Position numbers and translations under genes: made by a program. 64,000 nt of DNA from Symbiodinium natans. Taxonomy: Eukaryota; Sar; Dinophyceae; Suessiales; Symbiodiniaceae. The notes below the pieces were generated by a model. The model worked only from the letters and a program-made list of their open reading frames with translations, made no database searches and had not been told where the DNA came from. Below, one piece after another: positions 20,789-31,203 of this stretch (the stretch's first letter is position 1; each line of letters begins with the position of its first letter). Location: contig CAJNDS010000446.1 of the NCBI GenBank assembly GCA_905221605.1, forward strand, positions 1,165,743 through 1,229,742. The letters are read 5' to 3'.

Positions 20789-20960
20789 GCAAGTAGGGGC
20801 CCCTTCGCCAGAATTAGGGTTATAAATGCCCATATTGGGTTATGAGTCCTACTTCTTCAGGGTATAACTCACGTAACTAAAGTTGAGTAAACCCTAAACC
20901 TTTGGATGTTCCCCCTTATACTAACGGGGTTACTCTATAATCCTATTGGGCCCTTACATG
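20789..20960. mobile_element. Family B element with family A fragment inside
   Basis: Starts GCAAGTAGGGGCCCC and ends GGGCCCTTACATGTAAG. Between them the B interior is interrupted by TTTGGATGTTCCCCCTTATA, the left half of family A. This is a nested insertion or a recombinant. Confidence 0.5.
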
Positions 20961-21610
20961 TAAGCGGGACGCCACTGATCTTCGTCTGGCTTCGTTTGCC
21001 AGGACCAGGAGTAGGCCCTTATTCCCTCGTTTGGTTTTGGTTCTCTTCTTATCCCCTTTGAAACAAAAAGTGCGCCCTTTTGTTCCTAGGCTACTCTTGG
21101 GTCTAGTTTGCATTGGGCAAGGGGGGAATGGCACCATGTACCCCGACGCAGGGGCGCTGCTTCTCTGCATTGCAAGGTTCACTTGAGTCTTTGTACAACT
21201 ACTCCCATGGAATCCTAAACCCGAAACTCTAAACCCTAAACCCTTAACCACAAACCCCAAACCCTAAACCCTAAACCCACGGCATTGCCTGAAGCCCGAA
21301 CCTCTTTGTCAGCGGGCACTAGGGGACAGACGAGGTGAGTTTCACCACTACAGCGGCGACATCTGCGCCTACAACAAGGCAAACCCTACTATTTGGTGAA
21401 GAGCCTTCCAAACATTAAGCAAGGTAAGAAAAACCCCTATTGCCCTTATCAGGAAGAATGCCTTTTGTTTTTTAAGAACAAAATATTGCACTATAAGGAC
21501 AAAATCTTATTTCGGGGGGGGGTTTCAGCAAATGATAGAACAGCTGTGGTACGCTAAACCCTGAAGTTTGCAGTTTCGTTCATGCATCATCGCAGGGGGC
21601 CACCGTGTCT

Positions 21611-21770
21611 TGGTAGCCCAGTGGTACCCTTTGCTCTCTTTTCTTTCGTGGGTTCTCTTAAGCAGCAACCAAATGGGATGTTCCCGCTTCTACTAGCAGT
21701 CCTTGACGTGGATTCTAGTACCTCTTATGATACTTCCTATTAAGGACTGTTCGTACTCAGACAAATAGGT
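21611..21770. mobile_element. Family C start joined to a family A element
   Basis: TTGGTAGCCCAGTGGTACCC runs to AGCAGCAACCAAAT, then GGGATGTTCCCGC...GGACTGTTCGTACT of family A follows; the C right half is missing. G-strand tract at 21769-21835 closes the block. Confidence 0.5.
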
Positions 21771-21951
21771 TTAGGGTTTAGGGTTTAGGGTTTAGGGTTT
21801 CGGGTTTAGGGTTTAGGGTTTAGGGTTTAGGGTTGGAGCTACAATTCGGGGGTCTAGGAAAGCCCACCAAACCTTGGGAGCCGATTGAAACCCAACATGG
21901 GATCACACACCCTAATGCTACAATAGTTCCTAATTGGGTATTTTGGGCTTG

Positions 21952-22064
21952 GGAGCCCAGTGGTGCCGCCGTTTACCTTCCTTTTGGCTCTGGGTTCCCT
22001 TAGCAAATCGCCAGCCCAAAAAAGGGTGCCCTTCTTATTTTAATATGGTTACAGGGCTACCAAG
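21952..22064. mobile_element. Family C element, near-intact
   Basis: GAGCCCAGTGGTGCC at the left, AAAAAAGGGTGCCCTTCTTA in the right half, and ATGGTTACAGGGCTACCAAG at the end. Useful as a reference for the interrupted copy at 9652. Confidence 0.6.
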
Positions 22065-22141
22065 TGGGTCGGTCTATGAACTGCAAACCTTGTCGGGTTC
22101 ATTTGCTACTAGAAAGGATGCGGCTCTCGGATGCTTTCGGG

Positions 22142-22420
22142 TCGACCCTCAACTCTAAACCCTAAAACCCTAAATCCGAAAACCCTAAACCCTAAAACCC
22201 CAAAACCCTAAAACCCCAAAACCCTAAAACCCTAAAACCCTAAAACCCTAAAACCCTAAAACCCCAAAACCCCAAAACCCTAAAACCCTAAAACCCTAAA
22301 ACCCTAAAACCCTAAAACCCTAAAACCCTAAAACCCTAAAGCCCTAAAATCCTAAAACCCTAAACCCTAAACCCTAAACCTAAACCCCAAAACCTAACCC
22401 TAAACCCTTAACCCTACGTC
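22142..22420 (-). repeat. AAAACCCT (8-mer) array
   Basis: More than 25 units of CCCTAAAA with a few CCCCAAAA, passing into CCCTAAA at the right. It differs from the 7-mer seen elsewhere and indicates separate amplification. Confidence 0.95.
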
Positions 22421-23587
22421 CTTATCGATATTCCCCCCCTTATTGGCCTCCACCCATGTGCAGGCTGCGCACAACTCGCAGAGGCGCTGCAGAGTAGAGA
22501 TCCAAGGGTTTAGGGTTCAGGATTTCGGGTTTGGGGTTTAGGCTTGAAAGTTAGAGGCTTGGTGTTTGGGATGGGGGGGGGGGGGGGGGGGGGTCCTTCT
22601 TCTCTAGCAGCTGGGTGGGTTGCTGAGGGTGCACTAGGACTCCCTAAACCCTGAACCCTAATTAACCCTAAACCCTAAACCCCACCCTAAACCCAGTTCG
22701 ACGAAGGAAGACCTCCTTCGGTGTCTGAACACAGAGCACATACGGTTTTGGACAGTCTGGGACAATTTCGAATATAATTCAGACCGCGAACCCTTTAAAC
22801 CCTAAAGCATAAGCCCTAAACCCTAATCCTACATCAAACACATATATAGGGGTGTTGAGAGTACATGGTTCATGTTTCAGGGACCCAGACGCTCGGTTCT
22901 TCTTGGTGCGAGCTCCATAGGGTTGAGGGTTGAGGGTTTAGGGGTTCGGGTTTCGGGTTTCGGGTTGGGGTTTTCTCAAGTTAGAGATTGGGTTTCCCCA
23001 ATTTTGGGGTTTAAGGTTGCACTGGTTCCAGTCAACCATGCTCCTCTCCTCCTTGTTCGGTGTCCCGGTCTCCTGCGCCTGGTCCGTGGAATGCCAGCCC
23101 CAGAGAAGCCCGCAGAGAGTTTTACCGAGAATCCATGGAGTGCCTCAGGGAATTCTGCGGAGAGTCCCGCGACAGAAGTCTGTGGCGAAGTCCGAAAATG
23201 GCAGGATGGCTCCCACATCACGTAGCTGTAGGGTGGGCCTGGTCGTAGATCGAAGTAGATAGTGTGTTTTGGGTAGGCTGTTGCCCGGAGGGTCCTTGTA
23301 GTACTGTACGACTATGGGACTAAGGTACTTAGGTACTGGGGTACGCAGAAAGCATTCTAAAATGTACCCTCTGGATTACATCCCGGAAAGGGCACGATGC
23401 ATGTGAAAGGGTTGTTATGGCTGTTGCGAGAATGAGGAGTGCTCATCTTGCAGTGACGTCTGATCTAACGTCTTACTGGAACTGCTGGCCAAACCTTAAA
23501 TCTGCTGCGTGCAAAGGCTTGCTTTACACAGCTCTGAACACGCAAGCTTGAACTTAATCAACACACCGCCACAACATCCCTCAACTC
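22421..23587. other. Unresolved region with possible coding blocks
   Basis: Contains a G run (22574-22593) and short telomeric words. At 23017-23225 all three + frames and one - frame stay open over GC-rich DNA, so no frame can be chosen. No clean splice pair was found. Confidence 0.35.
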
Positions 23588-23827
23588 TTACAAGTAGGGG
23601 CCCCCTTACTGTACTAACGTTGAGGCAAATATTATAACCGAAATAATTAGTCAGATTTATAGCCCAAAGTTAGAGCCTTATAACCCGATTTACACCTAGG
23701 GGGCCCCCACTTGTAGCCCTAAACCCTAACCCTATAGAACCTAAACCCTAAACCCTAAACCCTAAACCCTAAACCCTAAACCCTAAACCCTAAACCCTAA
23801 ACCCTAAACCCTAAACCCTAAACCCTA
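23588..23827. mobile_element. Family B element followed by C-strand tract
   Basis: TTACAAGTAGGGGCCCCC pairs with GGGGGCCCCCACTTGTAG (23588-23716). A C-strand tract runs from 23741 to 23827. Confidence 0.65.
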
Positions 23828-24464
23828 CTCTGAAGCCCCTTTCTTCTTGAGGTTGAACACCTTCAACACGCCGGGGAAGCTGAGCCTGAGCTGCTACAGG
23901 GTTTAGGGTTCAGGGGTTGTCTCCTTGGTGCTGCAAGGGGTTGCGGTTTATCGTTTATAGATGTGATTCTGCATGCTTCGCCAAGAGACCCCAACCCTGA
24001 GCACGAAACTCTACCAAAGAGATGAAGCTCTGAACTTCTAAAGCCCCACCCCGAAACACGCACACAAAAGCCGGCACTGGTGACTCTTGTAGCCCAGCAA
24101 GCATATTACAATAAGATTAGCCCTTCTTTGCTGGCTACTTTATCAAGGGAACCAAGAACCCCAAACGGTCAACCTGACCCGAAGAGCCCCAAAATCCGTA
24201 AGCCCTAAACCCTAAACCCCAAACCCTTTGTGAAGCTCCCTTGGCAGAGGGGTACTCAGGAAGTGCAAGAGATTTAGGGGCCCATTTAGGGGCTTGCGAC
24301 CGTTTAGCTTTTTGTATGGTGGTTGTTTCTTTATGTGTGCTTCTTTTGTGTTGCATGTGTATGTGTGTGAATCTGGGGCATTATTAGGTTGATTTGCGGA
24401 GTTTTTGCTGTTGGTGGCGGTTGTTGCAACATGGCTGCTCTCTGATGCAGAAACTCTCAAAACC

Positions 24465-24502
24465 CCTAAACCCTAAACCCTAAACCCTAAACCCTAAACC
24501 CT
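24465..24502 (-). repeat. C-strand telomeric tract
   Basis: CCCTAAA units ending 8 bp before the acceptor of the exon-like block at 24511. The 600 bp upstream hold a degenerate family C-like piece (24090-24170) and no gene. Confidence 0.9.
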
Positions 24503-24510
24503 AACTCCAG

Positions 24511-24592
24511 GAAGTGGCAGAAGCCCTCACCGGCTGCTGCTCGCCCTGCGCGACCCGCATCTGCAGGCCGACAGCGACGCTCTGACTAATAG
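24511..24592 (+). CDS. Candidate exon
   Basis: CTAACTCCAG precedes 82 nt; only one frame is open and it reads SGRSPHRLLLALRDPHLQAD and SDALTN, then donor GTAGGA. C tract upstream, G tract downstream (24620-24673). Confidence 0.45.
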
Positions 24593-24828
24593 GTAGGATA
24601 AGGGGGACCCTTAAAAGGTTTTAGGGTTTAGGGTTTAGGGTTTAGGGTTTGGGGTTTGGGGTTTGGGGTTTAAGCTCTCTTAAACAGTGACCTTGTGCAG
24701 AGGGTCTATATCCCCAAGGGTCCCCCTAATCCTGTCCCCTACTGACTGGAAGCTTCAATGTTGCGTGTAACGTGGGGACCCAATGACAATGAGTCCTCCA
24801 AGTTTTATGCTTCACATACCCTAGTTTA

Positions 24829-24945
24829 CTTTGTGGTGCTTTACTGCAACTTTAGATCCTTAGCCTGTTTGGGCTTATTGGGTTTCTTAACACGGCAGCT
24901 AAAAATTGAGTATACAGCTACCCCCTAAGTGCAGCCATGTTTAGG
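24829..24945. mobile_element. Family E element
   Basis: Starts TTTGTGGTGCTTTACTGCAA, then TAGATCCTTAGCC, GGGTTTCTTAA, GGCAGCTAAAAA and CCTAAGTGCAGCCA. Copies at 32357-32475 and 62197-62345; the last carries a telomeric insertion. No obvious terminal inverted repeat. Confidence 0.55.
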
Positions 24946-25072
24946 GCTTGTGTAGGGGGAGTTTAGGGGTTTACAGGGTTTGGGGCTTCATCGGGTTAAG
25001 GGGTTTAGAGCACAAACCCCTGAAGTTGCCATATAGGAACCTCTGCAAAAGCCATCTTCAAAGCCATCCCGA

Positions 25073-25219
25073 ACCCTAAACCCTAAACCCTAAGCCCCAA
25101 ACCCCAACCCCCAAACCCCAAACCCCAAACCCGAAACCCTAAACCCTAAACCCGAAACCCTAAACCCTAAACCCTAAACCCTAAACCCTAAACCCTAGCC
25201 CTAAACCCTAAACCCTGAA
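25073..25219 (-). repeat. C-strand tract with CCCCAAA variants
   Basis: CCCTAAA units with a cluster of CCCCAAA and CCCGAAA in the left part. Confidence 0.95.
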
Positions 25220-25223
25220 AACA

Positions 25224-25315
25224 GGGACCCTACGCGAAATTTCACCAAAAAGTCGGCGCAGGCCAGCGGCGGCCCCGGGCTCCGAGGCGGCGGGAGTGGA
25301 CCGAGGCCCTCGGGT
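25224..25315 (+). CDS. Exon-like block between C and G telomeric tracts
   Basis: A + frame reads NRDPTRNFTKKSAQASGGPG and continues Gly/Arg/Pro-rich to the G tract (25316-25400). Borders unclear. Confidence 0.35.
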
Positions 25316-25400
25316 TTGGGGTTTAGGGTTTAGGGTTTAGGGTTTAGGGTTTAGGGTTTAGGGTTTGGGGTTTAGGGTTTAGGGTTTAGGGTTTAGGGCC
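25316..25400 (+). repeat. G-strand telomeric tract
   Basis: TTTAGGG units with TTTGGGG at both edges. About 450 bp of GT-rich DNA without a gene follow to a C tract at 25856-25908. Confidence 0.95.
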
Positions 25401-25960
25401 GAGGGTTTACGAACAGGGTGTGGAGTGGTTTGGGCTTTGGTGTCGGGTTTGTAGGGATGGGGTTTGGGGTTTCTAGAGTTTGGGGGTTAGCGTTTGCTGC
25501 CTGTAGGGTTGGGGTTGTTGGGGGTTTGGTGGTTGCTATTCGCATGGCTTGGGGTGTAGCGTTTCAGTGGAGCGTTGTTTTGTTGGATGGTTTTGGGCCT
25601 ACTAGTGTCGTTTACAGGTTTTGAGGTCCAGTGTTCAGGGTTTAGGTTGTTAAGGTATAAGTGACATAGTGAGAGGTGTGAGGATGGTAGCTGCTGTGGG
25701 GTTTCTGTCTGGTTTAGGGACTTCGGGGTTGAGGGGTTTACGGGTTTGGGGGAGGGCTTAGGGGTTGAGGGTTGAGGGGTTTAGGGCTGTGGGGGTGCGG
25801 GGAAAGGTAGCCTTGAACCCGAACCCCTCAAGGCTCGAAGCCCCCCCAAAGATCCTAAACCCTAAACCCTAAACCCTAAACCCTAAACCCTAAACCCTAA
25901 ACCCTAAACCGCGAACACCCGCAAGTGAAGCTCCGACGGTGCAAGGGTTCTCGGCTTCCC

Positions 25961-26150
25961 TACAAGTAGGAGCCCCTTTGCTATACTAGCTTGAGGGTTT
26001 GGGGTTTAGGGTTTAGGGTTGAGGGTTGCGGGTTTGAAAGCCCCTTTACTATACTAACTTTAGTTCAGTGAATTGTAGCCTCAAAGTAGGACTTTTAAAC
26101 TCGATTAATCACACTTATAATCCTATCTACAACACCTAGGGAACTTGAGG
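25961..26150. mobile_element. Family B element split by a telomeric insert
   Basis: TACAAGTAGGAGCCCC starts the element. Its next 22 bases (25971-25992) recur at 26039-26060 with two differences, and 46 bp of TTTAGGG-type units lie between. The element then continues with TTTAGTTCAGTGAATTGTAG. See findings. Confidence 0.75.
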
Positions 26151-26302
26151 GAAGCTCAGGGAGCCTTAGGGAGTAGTGGGGAGTATTCGGAGACCTTGGG
26201 ATACATACCCGACGAACCCCCTTTCGTAAGGACCTTTCAGCTAAACCCACAACAGACTACTTCAAGACCCGACATCCTGAGGCCTGTGGAGAAGCAACCT
26301 AG

Positions 26303-26440
26303 ACCCTAAACCCTAAACCCTAAACCCTAAACCCCCAAACCCTAAACCCTAAACCCTAAACCCTAAACCCTAAACCCTAAACCCTAAGCCCTAAGCCCTA
26401 AGCCCTAAGCCCTAAGCCCTAAACCCTAACCCTAAGCCCC
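26303..26440 (-). repeat. C-strand tract with CCCTAAG cluster
   Basis: CCCTAAA units turn into about six CCCTAAG units at the right end. Confidence 0.95.
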
Positions 26441-26466
26441 TAAACCCCAATAACGAGCAACTTCAG

Positions 26467-26517
26467 GAGATGACGACCCTCATACGTCGCGTGCAGCTTG
26501 GGCATTCTCAGAGCTGA
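26467..26517 (+). CDS. Candidate terminal exon
   Basis: GAGCAACTTCAG precedes EMTTLIRRVQLGHSQS and TGA. The frame also extends upstream through NNEQLQ, so the acceptor may lie earlier. C tract upstream, G tracts downstream from 26540. Confidence 0.4.
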   Translation, partial: EMTTLIRRVQLGHSQS

Positions 26518-26539
26518 TGAGGGCCTTACCCGGGGCTAG

Positions 26540-27072
26540 AGTTTAGGGGTTGGTTTAGGGTTCGGGGTGTAGGGGTTTAGGGTTTAGGGTTTCGGGTTTG
26601 TGGTTCAGGGTTTTGGGGTTTAGGGTGTAGAGCGGAGGGATGTAGGTTTTGTCTCCATTGCTTCTCCACGAGGTGCGGCTGACTAGCATGGCCTGAAGCG
26701 CACACAGAAGAATGTAACTCCACACAGGCCGCACGCCCCATTGCCTCATCCCCGGGGGTTTAGGGTTTAGGGTTTAGGGTTAGGGTTTAGGGTTTAGGGT
26801 TTAGGGTTTAGGGTTTAGGGTTTAGGGTTTCGGGTTCAGGGTTCAGGGTTTAGGGTTTTGGGTTTTGGGTTTAGGGTTTAGGGTGTAGGGTTTAGGGTTT
26901 AGGGCTAAATCCTCAAGCAGCAGCTGCAAAACCTTTTCCAGCTTTTCGGTCCTGGAGGCAGACTGTGACGAGACCGGCTTGGCTATAGGTTTGTAAGGTT
27001 AGGGTTCAGGGTTCAGGGTTCAGGGTTTAGTGTTTAGGGTTTAGGGTTTAGGGTTTAGGGGTAAGGTTTGGG
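26540..27072 (+). repeat. G-strand tracts
   Basis: TTTAGGG units at about 26571-26630, 26757-26905 and 27000-27060. The spacer at 26640-26750 and the GC-rich block at 26910-26985 are single-copy; neither gives a convincing exon. Confidence 0.85.
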
Positions 27073-27139
27073 GGGTTTCGTGTGCAGCGCCTCTACACCC
27101 TAAACAGACCCTTCTAACCCTGAAAAACCTGTGCTCCCT

Positions 27140-27300
27140 AAACCCGAAACCCGAAACCCTAAACCCTAAACCCCTAAACCCTAAACCCTAAACCCTAAAC
27201 CCTAAACAAACCCTAAACCCTAAACCCTAAACCCTAAACCCTAAACCCTAAACCCTAAACCCTCAACCCCAAACCCTAAACCCTAAACCCTAACCCTAAC
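27140..27300 (-). repeat. C-strand telomeric tract
   Basis: CCCTAAA units with one CAAACCC slip, ending at CCGCAAG. Confidence 0.95.
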
Positions 27301-27307
27301 CCGCAAG

Positions 27308-27373
27308 ACCCTTCAAGGTATGAGCTCATGGATGACCTTCGGTACCGCTTGGAGGAGGAGCCTCTTGACTGCG
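27308..27373 (+). CDS. Candidate exon, acidic
   Basis: The + frame across the block reads DPSRYELMDDLRYRLEEEPL and DC; CCGCAAG gives an acceptor and GTTCCT a possible donor. Strongly protein-like composition. C tract upstream and G tract (27431-27535) downstream. Confidence 0.4.
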
Positions 27374-27430
27374 GTTCCTTTTGCAGGCTCCTTCCTCCTC
27401 CTTTCCTGTGTGGTAACTGCCTTTCTGGGT

Positions 27431-27535
27431 AGGGTTTAGGGTTTAGGGTTTAGGGTTTAGGGTTTAGGGTTTAGGGTTTAGGGTTTGGGGTTTGGGGTTT
27501 GGGGTTTGGGGTTTGGGGTTTGGGGTTTGGGGTTT
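27431..27535 (+). repeat. G-strand tract with TTTGGGG half
   Basis: TTTAGGG units change to TTTGGGG units at about 27484; the frames at 27485-27706 starting MGFGVWGLGF are translations of this tract. Confidence 0.95.
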
Positions 27536-27639
27536 AAGTCTTCTAAGAGACGCGTGGCCAAGGCTAATCGTCCTGAAAGAGCCTCAAGCAGATGGGTGTT
27601 CAGCCCATGGGCTTCTTACTGGTTCTTCACAGGGAATAT

Positions 27640-27725
27640 ATACGCATTTGGGGGTTTGCGAAAATACGGGACCCCTCATGTAGTTCCCCAAGTAGTAGGA
27701 TCCTAAATTCGGAACCCCCTCCCCC
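27640..27725. mobile_element. Family H element, partial
   Basis: Shares GGGGGTTTGCGAAAATACGG, CCCCAAGTAGTAGGATCC and GGAACCCC with copies at 42548-42665, 43565-43640 and (reverse strand) 50818-50905. Confidence 0.4.
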
Positions 27726-27902
27726 CTTTAAGAAATCCAACAGGGGCCCTAGACCTCCCTAAACCCTAAACCCTAAACCCTCAGCCCCTAAACCTCCTTC
27801 AACACCCTACTAAGAGCCAGGTAGGCTTTGCGGCACGTGGCCATACCGCTTTATCTTCACTCGCAGCCTCCAAACTCGAAAACCTGAAGCCGAAAAGCCT
27901 GT

Positions 27903-27961
27903 GTTTAGGGTTTAGGGTTTAGGGTTTAGGGTTTAGGGTTTAGGGACCCTAAACTAACCCC
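27903..27961. repeat. Head-to-head telomeric junction
   Basis: Six TTTAGGG units meet CCCTAAA with a single A between (TTTAGGGACCCTAAAC at about 27940-27954). This is the layout expected of two chromosome ends joined. Confidence 0.85.
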
Positions 27962-28102
27962 AAACCCTCGACCCCCGAACCCGTGGGCGTTCGCGGGCTT
28001 GGGAGAGCCAAGCCCCAATAATCCTTTGTTGCCCTTATAAGGAAGGATATGTTGTGTTTGTTTTTTTCAGGGGGGGGGGGGGGGGTTCTTAAGCAATTAG
28101 TA

Positions 28103-28195
28103 GCTTGGTAGCCCAGTGGTTACCCTTTACCCTCAAATTGGGGTTCTGGGCTCCCTTAGTACAGTAACCAAGCCAAAAAGAGGTACCCTAGAGAT
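28103..28195. mobile_element. Family C element, right-truncated
   Basis: TAGCTTGGTAGCCCAGTGG starts the copy and CAAGCCAAAAAGAGGTACCC ends the recognisable part; the terminal TACTGGGC half is missing. A G run lies just upstream (28070-28086). Confidence 0.55.
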
Positions 28196-28248
28196 TCCAG
28201 CGTGCCTCTCCGAAATATGGCTTCGCCATCGGCGGTGTCAAAGGGTTG

Positions 28249-28360
28249 CCCTAAACCCTAAACCCTAAACCCTAAACCCTAAACCCTAAACCCTAAACCC
28301 TAAACCCTAAACCCTAAACCCTAAACCCTAAACCCTAAACCCTAAACCCTAAACCCTAAA
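28249..28360 (-). repeat. C-strand telomeric tract
   Basis: About sixteen near-perfect CCCTAAA units. Confidence 0.98.
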
Positions 28361-28372
28361 CATTGCATCCAG

Positions 28373-28449
28373 CCCAGGGCTGACTCTCCCATGTCGCCGA
28401 TGACGCCAGTGACACCTCCATCAAAGAGGCACGATCCCGAATGTCCTGA
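28373..28449 (+). CDS. Candidate exon, Pro/Ser/Thr-rich
   Basis: After ATTGCATCCAG the 77 nt read PRADSPMSPMTPVTPPSKRH and DPECP, ending at GTGTAG where a TTTGGGG tract begins. SP/TP sites suggest a disordered, possibly phosphorylated linker. Confidence 0.45.
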
Positions 28450-28453
28450 GTGT

Positions 28454-28820
28454 AGGGTTTGGGGTTTGGGGTTTGGGGTTTGGGGTTTGGGGTTTAGGGT
28501 TTAGGGTTTAGGGTTTGGGGTTTGGGGTTTAGGGTTTCGGGTTTGGGGGTACATGTAGGGGCTCCCTGGTTATAAAGATGGAGGGGCCCTAAGTTGGGTT
28601 AGAAGTCGTTCTTCTTCGGGTAGCAACCCCTAGACTTCAGTTAGCATAGTGAAGAGGCCCCCGCTGACTCCCTGGTTCTGAGCAGGGAATCAGGGAATGA
28701 GGGCCCTATATATATATATATATATATATGTGTATATGTATATAAAGATATATATATATAGATATAGATATATAAAGATATAGATATATATATATACATA
28801 TATACATATATATATATGAA
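28454..28820. repeat. G tract, family B element and TA microsatellite
   Basis: TTTGGGG/TTTAGGG units to 28540; a family B copy at 28543-28670 (TACATGTAGGGGC...GGCCCCCGCTGAC, right end decayed); a family I start (CCTGGTTCTGAGCAGGGAAT) at 28672; (TA)n with GATA at 28708-28817. Confidence 0.7.
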
Positions 28821-30068
28821 CCCTTGAACCTGAGACCCATGGTTCTTAGTAGGGGGAATGATCGAAGGTTCACTAGATATCGACAGCGGTCGAAGCAGCG
28901 AGCTGAACAGAACCAGCTGTCGGCTACAACATTCGCGAGTCTAAAGCACTCAGCGCATACTACGATGCTCCAAGCATGTGTGTTGTTTTTGGTTTTTAGG
29001 GTTTTGGGTTTTGGGTTTAGGGTTAACGGTTAACTGTTCTTGCACTTTTATTTGATAACACCAAAACTTTGCACATCCTCAAAATCAGTAACCCTAAACC
29101 CTAAACCCGAAACCCCAATTATGCCCAAAGCTTGCCAGGGAGGGCCCCTCGCCCAAGGCGAGCATGGGAGCCTGTCCAGCACGGATGTTGCTTTGGGCGT
29201 TTAGGGACTTAATGGCTTAGGGTTTAGGGTTTAGGGTTATTTTGGGTTTAGGGCTAGGGTTTAGAGTTTTAGGGTTAAGGGTTGGGTTGAGGGTGTAGGG
29301 GTTTAAGGGCTTAGGGTTTTGGGTTTTGGGTTGTTAGCTAAACCCTAAACCCTATGCAACCAAGCCAAAGCGGGTTGCTGCTGCAGAACTTAAAATGAAG
29401 TTTCCATAGTTGTGCCATATAGCTATCCTTATATATATATATATACAGGTTAGGGTTTGGGGTTGATCGAAATTGCATAGGGTTTGGGTCTCAAAAGAAG
29501 GTCAGCGTTTTTGACCAAAGCCCGAAACCCGAAACCCTAAACCCTAAACCCTAAGAACCTCTTCTTGCGTGTCTGGTGGGTGGGTCCGGGTGCCGTGGTC
29601 CGGGGGCCTTTGGAACTCCTGGATCCTGGAGCTTGCGACCTTTAAAACGGAAACCCTAAACCCTAAACCCTAAAGCCCTTGTTGGGAGCCTTTTGGGGGC
29701 CTCCCGAAGTTTTTCGGTTTATATAAAAAATATATATATATATATATATATTTTATTTTATTTTATTTTTTTTTTTTTTTTTTTGGGGGGGGGGGGGGGG
29801 GGCCTGTTGGGGTTTAGGATTTGGGGTTTAGGGTCCTTTTGGGGCCTCCTTTTGGGGATTCTTTGGAGGGTTAAGCAAATTGGATGTTTGTATTTGTTTG
29901 GGCGCCTTCTGGAGGTCTAAGTACGTTGAAATCTCGGCCTCCAGGGACAACTTCGATGATTGTTTGAATGCTCGATCTTGGGCCGTGCAGGCTTTATGCG
30001 GCAGCAGCCTGGTTAGATAGCTTTGCAAACTCAATTGAGAATGGTATCACGTACAATATCATTTATTG
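28821..30068. other. Sparse region, no supported gene
   Basis: Short telomeric tracts near 28990-29030, 29216-29330, 29520-29553 and 29650-29672; TA repeats at 29431-29446 and 29727-29750; a T run then G run at 29765-29802. The 69-codon frame at 28824 has a plausible protein-like middle but no splice support. Confidence 0.45.
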
Positions 30069-30141
30069 AAGGTTGAGGGTTCAGGGTTTAGGGTTCAGGG
30101 TTTAGGGTTTAGGGTTCAGGGTTCGGGGTTAAAGGGTTTAG
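30069..30141 (+). repeat. G-strand tract ending in an acceptor
   Basis: TTTAGGG/TTCAGGG units; the last TTTAG directly precedes the exon-like block at 30142. Confidence 0.9.
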
Positions 30142-30237
30142 GGTTTCCCTGACAAAGGAGACTCCCTGGAGAAGTTGGAGGCTCTTTTCGAGGAGGGTCG
30201 GCACTCTTCGCAGCTGCCGCCGGCTGGCGAATGGGGG
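30142..30237 (+). CDS. Candidate exon with telomeric acceptor
   Basis: After TTTAG the 96 nt (32 codons, phase 0 at both ends) read GFPDKGDSLEKLEALFEEGR and HSSQLPPAGEWG, then donor GTGTAC. The sequence is strongly protein-like. G tracts lie on both sides. Confidence 0.5.
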
Positions 30238-30263
30238 GTGTACGACAATAAGGGATCCCTGTT

Positions 30264-30340
30264 GAGTTTAGGGTTTAGGGTTTGGGGTTTAGGGTTTAGG
30301 GTTTAGGGTTTGGGGTGTAGGGTTTAGGGTTTGGGGTTTG
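30264..30340 (+). repeat. G-strand telomeric tract
   Basis: TTTAGGG and TTTGGGG units that abut the family A element at 30345. Confidence 0.95.
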
Positions 30341-30344
30341 GGGA

Positions 30345-30445
30345 TTGGGATGTTCCCCCCTTTTACCAGCAGTCCTTCATAGGGATTATAGTACACCCTA
30401 TCATAATCTCTATTCAGGACTGTTAGTATGGGGGGAACATCCCAA
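30345..30445. mobile_element. Family A element, best palindrome
   Basis: The whole 101 bp is close to a perfect inverted repeat: TTGGGATGTTCCCCC, CAGTCCTTCATAGGGATTAT at the left against ATAATCTCTATTCAGGACTG and GGGGGAACATCCCAA at the right. Non-coding; a folded-back MITE. Confidence 0.75.
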
Positions 30446-31049
30446 GACCCCTAAAATAAACCCCCAAACAGGTCAGATTCGAAATCCCAAATGGGGTGCT
30501 CTTCCATCCGCTGAAAGACAGGGTATTGCAGGAGGTTTTGAGGGGCGTAGGGTTTAGGGTTTAAGGTTCAGCGATGACTTGGCGGCTAGGGCTTAATTAT
30601 CAAGTTCAACTCTTGAGGCTAAAGCCTCGAAGCCCCCTCCACCCCAAACCCTAGCACCCCAAACCCTAGCACCCCAAACCCTAGCACCCCAAACTCTAGC
30701 ACCCCAAACCCTCACACCCTAAACCCTAACACCCCGACACCTCAACACTCTGTTAACCCCCAAGCCCTGTTGCCAAAGCCCCCTTAAGCCCAAGCGACAA
30801 AATCCTTACAAGTCCTAACGCCCCACCCTGCCTATGCCCAAAGCACTTGACACCCTCAACCTTCACACCCTAGAACCTTAAACGCCCTAAACCTTAACAC
30901 CCTAACCCTGAACACCCTAACTTTAGCACCCTAAGACCCTAACCCTGGCACCTACTTTTTGCTTAAGAGCCCCGAACAAAATCAAAGGATATAATCCCCA
31001 TATTGCCCTTGTAAGAAAGAGTATCGTTTGTTCTTCCGGGGGTTCTGAC
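30446..31049. repeat. CACCCTAAC-type degenerate repeats
   Basis: A small tandem of CACCCCAAACCCTAG units lies at about 30640-30735, followed by scattered CACCCTAA words. No gene seen. Confidence 0.7.
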
Positions 31050-31157
31050 CCTAAACCCTAAACCCTAAACCCTAAACCCTAAACCCTAAACCCTAAACCC
31101 TAAACCCGAGACCCTAGACCCTAAACCCTAAACCCTAGACCCTAAACCCTAAACCCT
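31050..31157 (-). repeat. C-strand telomeric tract
   Basis: CCCTAAA units with some CCCTAGA, about 45 bp upstream of the next acceptor. Confidence 0.95.
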
Positions 31158-31203
31158 GTAAGCAACTAGTAGGTACCCGAAACACCATAACCCCGCGCTC
31201 CAG

